In this document: piece after piece, positions 27,770-38,900 of the stretch | Position numbering within the stretch: the first letter of the stretch is position 1 | How the letters are laid out: each line of letters starts with the position of its first letter | Origin: JAAXHB01 sp965221635 | GTDB lineage: Bacteria > Actinomycetota > Acidimicrobiia > Acidimicrobiales > Aldehydirespiratoraceae | Length of the DNA: 64,000 nt | NCBI GenBank assembly: GCA_965221635.1 | Contig: OZ244902.1 | Span: 3,472,001-3,536,000 of the forward strand | Reading direction: 5' to 3' | Notes under the pieces: generated by a model | Databases searched by the model: none | What the model saw: the letters and a program-made list of their open reading frames with translations, nothing else | Told to the model about the DNA's origin: nothing | Made by a program: the position numbers and the translations under genes

Positions 27770-28525
27770 ATGGATATCAAGGGCCGAACTGCTGTGGTAA
27801 CCGGGGGCGCACGCGGCATCGGCAGCGCCATCTGTGACACCCTCGCCCGAGACGGCTGGAACATCGCGGTGTGGAACCTGCATCTCGACACCGCCAAACA
27901 GCGAGCCGCCGACCTCAGCGCCGAGCACGGCGTGACCTGTCACGCCAGCGAGGTGGACATCTCCTCGCCGCAGGCCGTGAGCGCCGCCGTGGCCGACGTG
28001 GAAGCGGAACTCGGCCCGATCGACGCGCTGGTGAACAACGCCGGGATCGACATGGTGAAACCGTTCATGGACTTGGAACCCGACGAGTGGGAGCGGATCA
28101 TCTCGGTGAACCTCAAGGGCACCATCGCCTGTTGTCGTGCGGTGCTCGAGGGCATGATCCAACGAGGGCGGGGGCGGATCGTGTCGATCTCCTCGGACGC
28201 GGGACGGGTGGGATCGTCGTGTGAGGCGGTGTACTCGGCCACCAAGGGCGGGATCATCGCCTTCACCAAGGCGCTGGCTCGGGAGATGGCCCGTCACAAC
28301 ATCACCATCAACTGCGTGAGCCCGGGCCCCACCGAAACCGCGTTGTTGGATCAGGTGGCCCAGTTCTCGCAACGGCTTTACTCGGGTCTGGCCAGGGCGA
28401 TTCCTCTGGGTCGCACCGCCCAGCCGGCCGACATCGCCCCCGCCGTGGCGTTCCTGCTGAGCGACGGCGCCGATTACATCACCGGCCAAACACTGTCGGT
28501 GAGCGGCGGCCTCACAATGTCATGA
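27770..28525 (+). CDS. Short-chain dehydrogenase/reductase
   Basis: A 251-residue classical SDR with TGGARGIG, LVNNAGIDMV, SISSDAGRVGSSCEAVYSATKGG (catalytic Ser, Tyr, Lys) and the C-terminal ADYITGQTLSVSGGL. The pattern resembles 3-oxoacyl-ACP reductase / 2-hydroxycyclohexanecarboxyl-CoA dehydrogenase types. Start is ATG 27770 behind GAGGTGAT. Its promoter region is shared with the divergent Fur-family gene. It converges on the zinc alcohol dehydrogenase with only 25 bp between stops. Substrate unknown. Confidence 0.88.
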   Translation: MDIKGRTAVVTGGARGIGSAICDTLARDGWNIAVWNLHLDTAKQRAADLSAEHGVTCHASEVDISSPQAVSAAVADVEAELGPIDALVNNAGIDMVKPFMDLEPDEWERIISVNLKGTIACCRAVLEGMIQRGRGRIVSISSDAGRVGSSCEAVYSATKGGIIAFTKALAREMARHNITINCVSPGPTETALLDQVAQFSQRLYSGLARAIPLGRTAQPADIAPAVAFLLSDGADYITGQTLSVSGGLTMS

Positions 28526-28550
28526 CACCCCTGCCGGCGCGCCGGGCGGG

Positions 28551-29678
28551 TTACTCGCCTGGGCGCAGGTAGATCTTTCCGCACTGTTTGGTGAGCCCCA
28601 CCTCGAACGCGTCCTGGGCGGCGGACATGGGAAACGAGTGGGTGTTCACCACGTTGATCCGGCGTTGAACGTCGGGGTGCTGCAGCATTCGCAGCAGGCC
28701 GTCGCGATCCCGGAAGCGCACGTCGTGGCCGCCCGACCATTTGAGGTGGCGGTCCATGATGTCGTTGAGGATTGACACCGTGTAGCGCCCGCTGCCCAGG
28801 AATCCCTGTGAGTGCATGTGGCCGTAACGTCGCAGCCCGGCGAAGCAGCGATCCAGGTAGTAGGGAGCCCCGGAGCATTCGAACGCCACGTCGGCGCCCT
28901 GCCTGCCGGCGGTGAGCGCATGGATCTGCTGAAGCCACTCGGGATCCTCGGGATCCACCACGTGTTGCACGCCAAGCTCGCGGCACAAGTTCATGCGGTA
29001 CTCGTTGCGACCAATGGCCACCACCGTGGCGCCCCGGTGCAACGAGTTCACCACCGCTCCCAAGCCGATGAAGCCGATGCCGCCCACAATCACCACGTCC
29101 CCGGCTTTCACGCCGGCTTCCTCGGCGGCGGAGTAAGTGCAACCGAGGGTGCAGTTGCCCGCGGCGGCGTGCTCGAAACTCAGGCCGTCGGGCAGTTTCA
29201 TCACCATGTGCTCGGGCGCGAGGCGGTAGCGGGCCATGCCGAACCCGCCGGATTGGCTGCCGTTCACCTTCTCGATGCCGAGCAGCCCCGCGGTTACGTC
29301 CTGGGGCGCCATGCCGTCGTCGTAGCCCTCGTAGGGAATGCCGAGGCAGTGGGTGGGCGACAGTCCTTGAGTGCAAACGAAGCACTCTTGGCAGCTGTTG
29401 CCCTGAAACACGATCACCCGGTCGCCCTGCTCGAAACGTGAGCCGGAGCGGGTCTCCACGATCGTGCCGACACCTTCGTGACCGAGATGCTCGGGGCTGT
29501 CATGCCACTCGAACTGGTGGTCGCGGTAGATCCGGGCTTCGTTGCACACCGGCGCGATCGCCACCTCCACGATCACAAAACCCTCGGTGGCCACCGGGTA
29601 GGGCTTCTCCTTCAGCGCGGTGGCGCGCGGCTCGGGAATGGTCAACACAGTGTTGAACATGGTGCTGGACACAATCAC
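28551..29678 (-). CDS. Zinc-dependent medium-chain alcohol dehydrogenase
   Basis: A 375-residue MDR-family dehydrogenase. The GTG start at 29678 follows AAGGAGG by 4 bases. Catalytic zinc ligands are in APVCNEARIY and EHLGHEGVG, the structural zinc lobe is SCQECFVCTQGLSPTHC, and the Rossmann motif is VVIVGGIGFIGLGA. The catalytic Cys is followed by NEAR rather than the common GTD/GSD. The protein oxidises an alcohol or polyol with NAD(P). No neighbour fixes the substrate, and the gene is convergent with the SDR gene. Confidence 0.88.
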   Translation of the reverse strand: MIVSSTMFNTVLTIPEPRATALKEKPYPVATEGFVIVEVAIAPVCNEARIYRDHQFEWHDSPEHLGHEGVGTIVETRSGSRFEQGDRVIVFQGNSCQECFVCTQGLSPTHCLGIPYEGYDDGMAPQDVTAGLLGIEKVNGSQSGGFGMARYRLAPEHMVMKLPDGLSFEHAAAGNCTLGCTYSAAEEAGVKAGDVVIVGGIGFIGLGAVVNSLHRGATVVAIGRNEYRMNLCRELGVQHVVDPEDPEWLQQIHALTAGRQGADVAFECSGAPYYLDRCFAGLRRYGHMHSQGFLGSGRYTVSILNDIMDRHLKWSGGHDVRFRDRDGLLRMLQHPDVQRRINVVNTHSFPMSAAQDAFEVGLTKQCGKIYLRPGE

Positions 29679-29919
29679 GCCACCTCCTTGGTGAGCTTCC
29701 CGGCGACAGGCCGGACTCGCTGACCGCGCCACAGTAGAGGCCACCCCCACCACTCACCGAAACGGGCCGACATCACCCCCGTGAGGCGCCTGACTCATGC
29801 GTTGCCGTGCATGGCGCGTGAACCGGTGAGGTTGGATGGGGGTGACGATCGGCCTCGGGATTGTGGGGCGCGTTAGATTGTTTGCGGATCTGTTGTCGTC
29901 GTCGATTTAGGGGACTGTT

Positions 29920-32900
29920 GTGAGACTTTGGCTGCGGCTCTTGGTGGTGATGGGGTTGTTTGGCGCGCTGTTGGGTGTGGGCGCCGGGGGCGCCGGCGGA
30001 GTTGAGGGCGTGGCGGATGCTCCTGCGGTTGGGGTGGCTTGCGCCGACTTGCCGTCTCGGGGGTTCGTGGACGTGAGCGAGGGCAACGTTCACAGGGGAT
30101 CGATTGATTGTGTGGCCTTTTACAGCGTTTCGTTGGGTTGCGGTTCCGGGGAAGGGTTCTGCCCCGAGGATCAGGTGACGCGCTGGCAGGTGGCGTTGTT
30201 TTTGGCGCGGGTGGCTGACCTGGCCGGGGTGGTGCTCGGCTCGGGATCCGGCAGCAGCTTTGAGGACTTGGACGGGCTGCCCACCGATGCTGTGAGCGCG
30301 GTGCGGCGCCTGGCTGAGGCAGGGGTGATCAAGGGGCGCAGCGAGACGGTGTTCAACCCGTACGGTCTGGTGACCCGTGGTCAGATGGCGTTGCTGTTGG
30401 TGCGGTTCCTGGCGTTGGTGCCCACCTCCGGGGTGTTGGTGAGCTCCGACGGCACGGTGAGCGTGAACGGCGCGGCCCCCGATGACTTCTTTGCCGATGT
30501 GACCTCGGGGTGGCCTGTGGAGTTCGATCAGGCCGCCGGGGCGCTGTTCGAGCTGGGCATAGCCCGAGGACGAGCCGATGGCGGGTTCGGGCCCTCCGCG
30601 GGGCTCACCCGCGCGCAAATGGCGTCGTTTTTGGCGCGCATGTTGGATCACGTCGATCTCAGTGGCGCGGGCTCAACACCGGTGGGCGGCCCGGTGAGTC
30701 CGGGCGGCCCGATCGGTCCAGGGCCTGTTACGCCCCCCGCGCCACCACCCACAACTTCGGTTCCGCCGGTGGCCGCCAGTGGACGGATCAACAACCTGCT
30801 GTTGAACGAGCGTCAGGTGGCACGAGTCGATTTGGACAGAACGGGCGCCGAGTACTTCGAGGGAGGCGGCAACACAGGGTTCACCTACAGCGTGACTTCG
30901 TCTCGCACAAATGTGGCTTCGGTGCGTATGGACGGCCCCGTTGTTGAGGTGTCGGCCCGCAACCCCGGAACCGCCACTGTGCGCGTCACCGCCACAGCCG
31001 CCGACCGCACCTCGGGCACGAGATCGTTCACGGTGCGGGTAGCCGAGGGAGTGGACTACGACAGCGACGGTGACGGCCTGTTGGAGATCACCACCCTGGC
31101 CCAGTTCGACGCGATCCGCCTGGACCTGAACGGTGACGGCATCGCAGATGACGCCGCCAACCGCGCGTTCGACGACTTGTACCCCGGAGCGATGGACGCC
31201 AAGGGCTGCCCGGCGACAGGGTGCAGCGGTTACGAACTGGCAGCGGACTTGGATTTCGACACAGACGGTGACGGCACCGTTGATGCCGACGGCGCTGGAT
31301 GGGCTCCGATTAGCCCGTTCGGGGTGACCTTTGACGGCAACAATCACACGATCTCGAACTTGTTCATCAACGTCACCGGCCCTGCCGGTGGTGATTGGGG
31401 CTTGTTCGGCGAGGTGACGTCCACGGGTGAGGTGCGCGGCGTGCGCTTGGTGGACGCGTCGGTGACAGCCACGCAGGCGCAGGCAAACTCGGGCCTGTTG
31501 GTGGGCGAGCTCAACGGGGTGGTGCGTCGCAGTTCGGCCATCGGGACGATCTCGGGCGGGGCGAGTGACGCCTCGGTGGGTGGCCTGGTGGGTCGTGTTC
31601 GCAAGGTCGGTGCCACCGATCCGCTCGTGGCGGACAGCTTCGCGTCGATTCAAGGCACCGGTGGCGGAGTCTCAGGAGGCCTGGTGGGCACCCTGGGAGC
31701 TGGGGTGATTGAACGCAGCTACGCGCTGGGCTCATTCGCCGGCACCGACACCACCGACGGGTTGACAGGGCCACCCGACGTTGGCGGCCTGGTGGGCGCC
31801 GTTGCGGCGGGAACGTTGCGCCAGGTGTACGCAGCGGTGGATGTGTCCGTGGCGCAGGCCGGCACCGACGGCGACGCGGGTGGCCTGGTGGGAGCGTTCG
31901 GTGGCGGCACCGGCGCTGAGGCGTTCGTGGCGGGCAGGGTGCTCGGCGACAACGCCGACACGTCAACCGATTCCGAGTTTGGCGGGCTGGTGGGTGTCAC
32001 CCGTGGCGGGGGCATAGCGGCTTCGGGGGTGTACTGGGACACCGACGTGACAGGTCAAAGCGTCGCGGGTGTGGACACCAGCAACAACGCCACCAACGGC
32101 ACCGGTTTGACCACGGCAGGGTTGCGCTCCGACACAAACGATGATGTGGGCGCTGCCGACTATGACGGGGTGTTCAAGGATTGGGACGCCGACGTGTGGG
32201 ACTTCGGCACTTCGCTGCAGTACCCGGCGCTGGTGGTGGACTTCAACGGTGACGGGGTGGCCACTTGGCAGGAGTTCGGCAACCAGCGCAGCAACACGGT
32301 GCGCAATCTGCGCGCCGCCCCGGACGTGTCGCTTGATCAGGGTGAGTCGCTTCTTGTCGGCCCCACAGTGTTGCACGCTCTCAACGCCGAGGGGCTTCGT
32401 TTTTCGGGTAGCTCCATCAACCGGTCTACGGCCACGGTTTCCTCCGCCGACAACGGCATGACCGTAACCGGTGTGGCTTCGGGCAACACCGACGTGACGA
32501 TCACCGCGAACCATTCCTCCGGGGGGAGTGAGTCAGTGACCTTCACGGTGACAGTGACCGACAAGACCGATTACGACACCGACGAAGACGGCCTGATCGA
32601 GGTGTCGTCACTGAAGCAGCTAAACGCGATTCGATGGGATCTCAACGGCGACGGCCAGCCCTCCTCGGGTGATCAGGCCTCCTACGACGAGGCGTTCCCC
32701 AACGCGGCGACGCGGATGGGCTGCCTCAACTCGCGCTGCACCGGCTACGAACTCACAACGAATCTCGACTTCGACACCGACAACAACAACACCATCGCCG
32801 AAGGCGACGACTATTGGAACAACGAGGAGGGCTGGGCGCCGCTTGGGGAGTTCACGGCAACATTTGACGGCAACGGTCACACCATTGACCGGCTGTACCT

Positions 32901-35900
32901 GAGGCCCACGACCACACAGAACGCCTGGGGCAGGAACAACTGGGGCTTGTTCGACAAGATCTCGAACACAGCAACGTTGCGAAACGTCGGGCTCACGAAC
33001 GTGTCGATCACCACCAAGGATCGCAATGGGAGGGTTGGAGCGCTGGTCGGCTGGAGTGAGGGTGTCGTGCAGCGATCGTTTTCGGAGGGTGAGATTGTTG
33101 ATTCCGGCGGCCCAGCGGCGAGCGTGGGAGGCCTGGTCGGCCAGTTGGTCAAGGCGAGATCTGTTACACCGGTGGTGAGCGACAGCTACTCCGAGGTGAA
33201 CATCGTTTCTTCGGGCGGTCGCGCCGGTGGACTTGCGGGACAATCCATAGCCGGGTTGGTGACTCGCAGTTACGCCACCGGCAATGTGGCGGTTGCGTCT
33301 TCGGCACCCGCGCCGTTCTTCGCGTTCGGGGGACTGCTGGGTTTCATCGATCACCAACTGGGTGACACCGACGACACGGGCGTGGTGGAGTACGCCTACG
33401 CATCGGGCTCGGTGAGCGCACCCAACAAGACAGGCGCCCACGCCGGGGCCTTGGTGGGCCGCGTCGATACAGGCATCGTTCACGAGAGTCTTGCCGTTGG
33501 TGCTGTGGGCGCGACCGGTTCGGTCAACCCGGCAGCTTCGCTGGGTGGCGTGATCGGCAGCTTCAGCGCCCTCAGCCCCGTGGTTGATGCCGACGCGTAC
33601 TGGGACTCCACCACCACCGGCCAAACATCCAGTGTCGGCGGCGGAACACACAAGACCACCACCGAGTTGAAGGAAGACACCCAGAGCACCGTGGCCGCGG
33701 GCTCCTACTACGGGATCTACCGCACCTGGGACGACAGCGTGTGGGACTTCGGCACCAGTTCGCAGTACCCGGCGCTGGTGGTGGACTTCAACGGTGACGG
33801 GGTGGCCACATGGCAGGAGTTCGGCAACCAGCGACAGGCAACGTCACCGTCCGTGTACGGCGCGTTCGCCGACCTCACCGTGGATCTTGGTGAGGTGGTG
33901 AAGGTGTCACCGGCCGGGGTGTTCCATGATCGTGACGGCGGAACGATGACCTTCACGGCCACCAGCAATGGAGCCGCCGTGAGAACCAGGGTTGACGGAG
34001 GACTGGTTGAGGTGGAGGGTGTGACCACCGGCACTGCCACCGTGACGGTGAGGGCACGCTCGGGGAGCACCGTGTCGGATTCGTTTCAGGTGACCGTCAC
34101 CGACAAGAACGATTACGACTCCGACGGTGACGGCCTGATCGAGGTGGACAACCTCGCGCAGTTGCACGTGATTCGCTGGGACCTCGACGGCGACGGCACC
34201 CCCACCGGCGATTCCGGCTCCAACCACGCCGCGGCATACCCCAAGCCGGCGGATTCGATGGGTTGCCCGTCCACGGGTTGCAAAGGCTACGAACTCACCA
34301 CGGATTTGGATTTCGACACCAACAACAACGGCGAAGTCGGCCCCGGTGATGACTATTGGAACAACAGCAGTGGCTTCTATCCGATCGGGGCTGTCTATAC
34401 AGCCATCTTTGATGGCAACAATCACACCATTTCGAACTTCCACCACAAGGCCGGCACGGGGCAAACAGGCGGGAATCACGGATTGTTCCAAGAGGTGGGC
34501 CGCACCGGTGAGATCCGCGGCTTGCGCCTGGTTGACGTAACGCTCACCGCGCAGCGTGACCTTGCAAGCGTGGGGGCACTGGCGGGCGTGGTGAAGGGCC
34601 GGGTTACTCGTAGTTCCGCCACCGGCACCGTTGACACCGGCACTTCCGGTGCTGATGCGGGTGGACTGGTGGGAGTGCTCGTGAAGGACACCACCAGAGG
34701 CAGTCCCACACCCACCATCACCGACAGTTACGCGGTTGCAACAGTGTTGGGCAACCGCAACGTCGGCGGCCTCGTGGGCAAGACGGTCAACGCCGAAATC
34801 AAGCGCTCGTACGCCACCGGCACCGCGAGGATCACCTCTGATCCCGGTCACCTGGCCAACGTGGGCGGCTTGGTGGGCCTCGCCGAGAGCACCGACATCA
34901 CCATGGCCTACACCGCAGGCGACGTTGTGACACCAGCAACGATAACGGAGGTTTCCCCTTCGGCCGTTGGAGGCCATGCGGGTGGCCTGGTCGGGTACTT
35001 CGACGGAGGCACCGTTTCCAACGCGTTCGCCGTGAAAGATGTGCCGCTGGGCCTTGGTGACCTGGACATTAACAGCGGAGGAATCGTGGGTTATGCCCGT
35101 CGTGGAACAATCACCGACCGGGTTGTGCTGGATGTCGACTTTCTCGGTTGGGGCGGCGATGATCTGGGCGGTCAGAGCCATCAGGATGCCTCCCTCTCGG
35201 TCTCCACAATCGACACTGTCATGATGCGAGAAGACACCAACACGCTGGTGGGCGACGTCAACTACGACGGCGTGTACGAGAATTGGGATCTCGGTACTTG
35301 GGACTTCGGCACTTCACAGCAGTACCCCGCACTTGTGGCTGACTTCAACGGGGACGGAACCTCAAGTTGGGAAGAGTTCGGCACCCAGCGCGCCGACAGG
35401 ACAGTGCGCAAGATCGGCGATCCAGGGCAACTGTTGATATCCCAGGGCCATCGAAGGCTGGTAGGCCCCGGGGTGTTTCACGCATTCAACGCGCAAGGTG
35501 TTCGCTTTGTTGGTAGCTCTGATGACAGTTCTGTGAGCGTGGCCGGTTCCCCTCACGGCTTGTGGATAACGGGAGCGGCTCGGGGCACTGCGGAGGTGAC
35601 GCTCACCGCGATCAGCGCCACCGGTGCCAGGCAAACAGAGACCGTCAACGTGGGTGTGAGTGAGTTCGTGGCCTACGACACCGACGGAGATGATCTTGTG
35701 GAGATCTCCAACCTGGCTCAACTCAGCGCCATCCGTCACGATCTCGATGGTGACGCCACTCTGGCCGGTCTCACAGGTGCGCAAGAGGCCGTGTACAACG
35801 CCGCCTTCCCTAATCGTTCCACGTTCTCGGGATGCACTAATCCATGCGATGGGTACGAACTGGTGGCGGACCTGGATTTCGACACCAACGGCAACGGGCG

Positions 35901-38900
35901 CATCGACAGCGGTGACACGTACTGGAACGACGGCGCCGGCTGGGCGCCGATCGGGGCTTACGACGGGATCTTCGAGGGCAACGGGCACACGATCTCCAAC
36001 CTGCACATCGACACCACGGCCACCAGCGGTGACTTCGGGTTGTTCTCCAAGCTCGACGACGACGCCGTGGTGCGAAACGTCGGCCTGCTGGACGCTTCGG
36101 TGAAGCTGAGTACAACTGCCACCACCAACCAGAACGTCGGCATCCTTGCCGGGCAGAGCCAGGGCCGGGTGCGTCACGCGTATTCCACCGGCACCGTCTC
36201 GGGCCAGGGCAACAGCACCGTGGTGGGAGGCCTGGTAGGGGCCCTCAACGGCACCGGACTCACCACCCAGCCCCGCGTGGAGCTGTCGTACTCCACGGCG
36301 GCGGTCACCGGCGGCAAGCACGTGGGCGGCCTTGTCGGCAGCGCCTTCCAGGCGGACATCTCCGGCTCGTATGCCGCGGGATCCGTGGGCGGCACCGGCA
36401 GCGGACCCAGCGACATCGGGGGCCTGGTGGGCTTCGCGGACGCTGCGGCGAACAAGACCACCACCATCAACTCGTCCTACGCCACGAGTGCGGTCAACGG
36501 CCACGACGCTCCCACGGTGCGTGTGGGTGGCCTGGTGGGTCGCACGGATCGGGCAACGATCAGTCAGTCCTATTCCAACAGCCCCACCACGGCAGCCCGC
36601 TCGGGCACCACCAAGGCCGGGATGGTCGCCGTCGCCACCGTCAATACCACTGCGGGCGACGGCGCCTACTGGAACATCAGCACCTCCCGTGCCTCCGCCA
36701 ACGCCGCGGGCGCCGCCAGGACGGGTCACGAACTGATAGCGGAGTCCAACACAATCACCGCACACCCCGACTACGACGGCATCTACGGCACCTGGGATCA
36801 CAACAAGTGGGATTACGGCACCGCCGTGCAGTACCCGGTGCTGGTGGCCGACCTGAATGGTGACGGCGCCTCAACCTGGCAGGAGTTCGGCGACCAGCGC
36901 TCGGCCGCCGCGGCGCCAACGGTGCTCAACCCCATCGCAAAGGCTTCGGTGTCTCCACATCACAACGGCCCCGTTCCCCTCCAGGGCTCCGATCCGGTGT
37001 TCGTCGACGCCAACCTCGATCCACTCACCTACACGGCCACATCGTCTGACGCCACGGTCGTGTCGGTGAGCCTCAGCGAATCCCCGCCTTCGCTCACGTT
37101 CAGCGCCCACAAACTCGGCGTCGCCACGATCACCGTGGAAGCCACCGATCCCGGAGGCCTGTCCGCCTCCACGGTGTTCCAGGTGACCGTGCGCAACCCG
37201 GTGGACTACGACGCCGACGGCGATGGCCTGATCGAAATCAGCCACCTGCTGCAGCTATATGTCGTGCGGCACGACCTTGACGGCGACGGCATCCCGGCGC
37301 CAAGTGATGCAACCGAGTACCACACCGCGTTTTTGGGCTCCCAAGTTCTCGGCTTGGACGGCCGACCTGCGGGCATGGGCTGCCCGATAGCGGGATGCTC
37401 CGGGTACGAACTCGTGACCGACTTCAATTTCGACACCAACGGCAACAATCGGGTGGACGAGGACGACTTCTTGGGCTTTTTCTGGAACGACGGCGCAGGC
37501 TGGGAACCAATAGGCGGCACCTACGACGCCACTTTCGCCGGTAACGGCTACACAATCTCGCGGCTCACGATGAACCGCACAATCAGCGGCAGCAACGGCC
37601 GAGCAGGCCTGTTCGCAAGCCTTGGCTCAAACGCCAGAGTAACGAACTTGGCCCTCGAGAACGTCCACCTCGACATTGTCACAACGACCCTGACGCAGGG
37701 CAATCATGTCTCAATTGGTGCGCTTGCGGGTTCATCCGATGGGCGGATCGATCAGGTATTCTCCACCGGATTTGTGAGCGTGGAAGGACCGGGAACCCGT
37801 GGAGCCTGGGCGCAAGGTGGCCTGGTTGGTCGGATCGACACTGCTACAGGGCAGCGAGGCATATATCGAAGCTATTCCACCGCAGAAATGCACTCCGAAG
37901 GAGGGGCATATGCGGGCGGTCTTGTAGGGCTCATTGGCCATTCGACAGCCGCGGCAACATATTCGAGCACCAGGATTCATTCCACGGGCCAGCATTTCCG
38001 CTTGGGAGGTCACGTTGCCCGATCAATCGCAGGAAGTGGCTCATCGACCGTCATTGAGGATAGCTATACGCTCAGCCTGATCACAGCTGATGCCGGGGAT
38101 GATCTAACTCAGGTCGATGCATTCATGGATATTTCCAATCGCCTCTACGTGTCCGACTCCTATTGGGATACAGAAAGGACGGGTCGCAGCGGCGGTAGCG
38201 CGGGTGTCGGAAGATCAACAGCCGCACTGCAGGCCGACACAAACTCCACTGTGGCTGCGAGCGACTACTCAGGAATCTACGCCAACTGGAACGCGTCGGA
38301 ATGGGACTTCGGCACTTCCTCGGAGTATCCGGTGTTGAAGGTTGATTTCGACGGCGATGGTGTGGCCACTTGGCAGGAGTTCGGCGATCAGCGCCAAACC
38401 CGGCGCCCACAGGTGGTGACCCCGATCGCGGACGTGACCCTCGACATCAACCAATACCAAGAGATCGACCTGTTCCCGCCGGGCCGGCGGGCATTCTCTG
38501 ACTGGTCGGCAGGCCGCCCGTTCGAGACCGACTACCAGTACTCGCTGACGGTTGACCCACCAGCCCCAACTTGGAACACCGCACGTTTCGAGGAAAGGCT
38601 CAATTGGATTCAGATGAACGGCACGAGTGCCGGTGAGTTTGACGTGACCATTACCGCTGAGAACTCTGTCGGTTTGTCGGCGTCGCAGACCTTCAAGCTC
38701 ACAATCAGGAATCAGGTGGATTACGACGTCGATGACGACGGCCTGATTGAGTTGCGGAGACCTTCCGAGCTGAATGCCATCCGCTGGGATCTCAACGGTG
38801 ACGGCATCGTGGACAACCAGACGGACGCGGCCAAGTTCAGCGCCGGTCTTCCCAAGCCGGCGCCGCGCATGGGCTGCCCCACAGTTGGATGCACCGGTTA

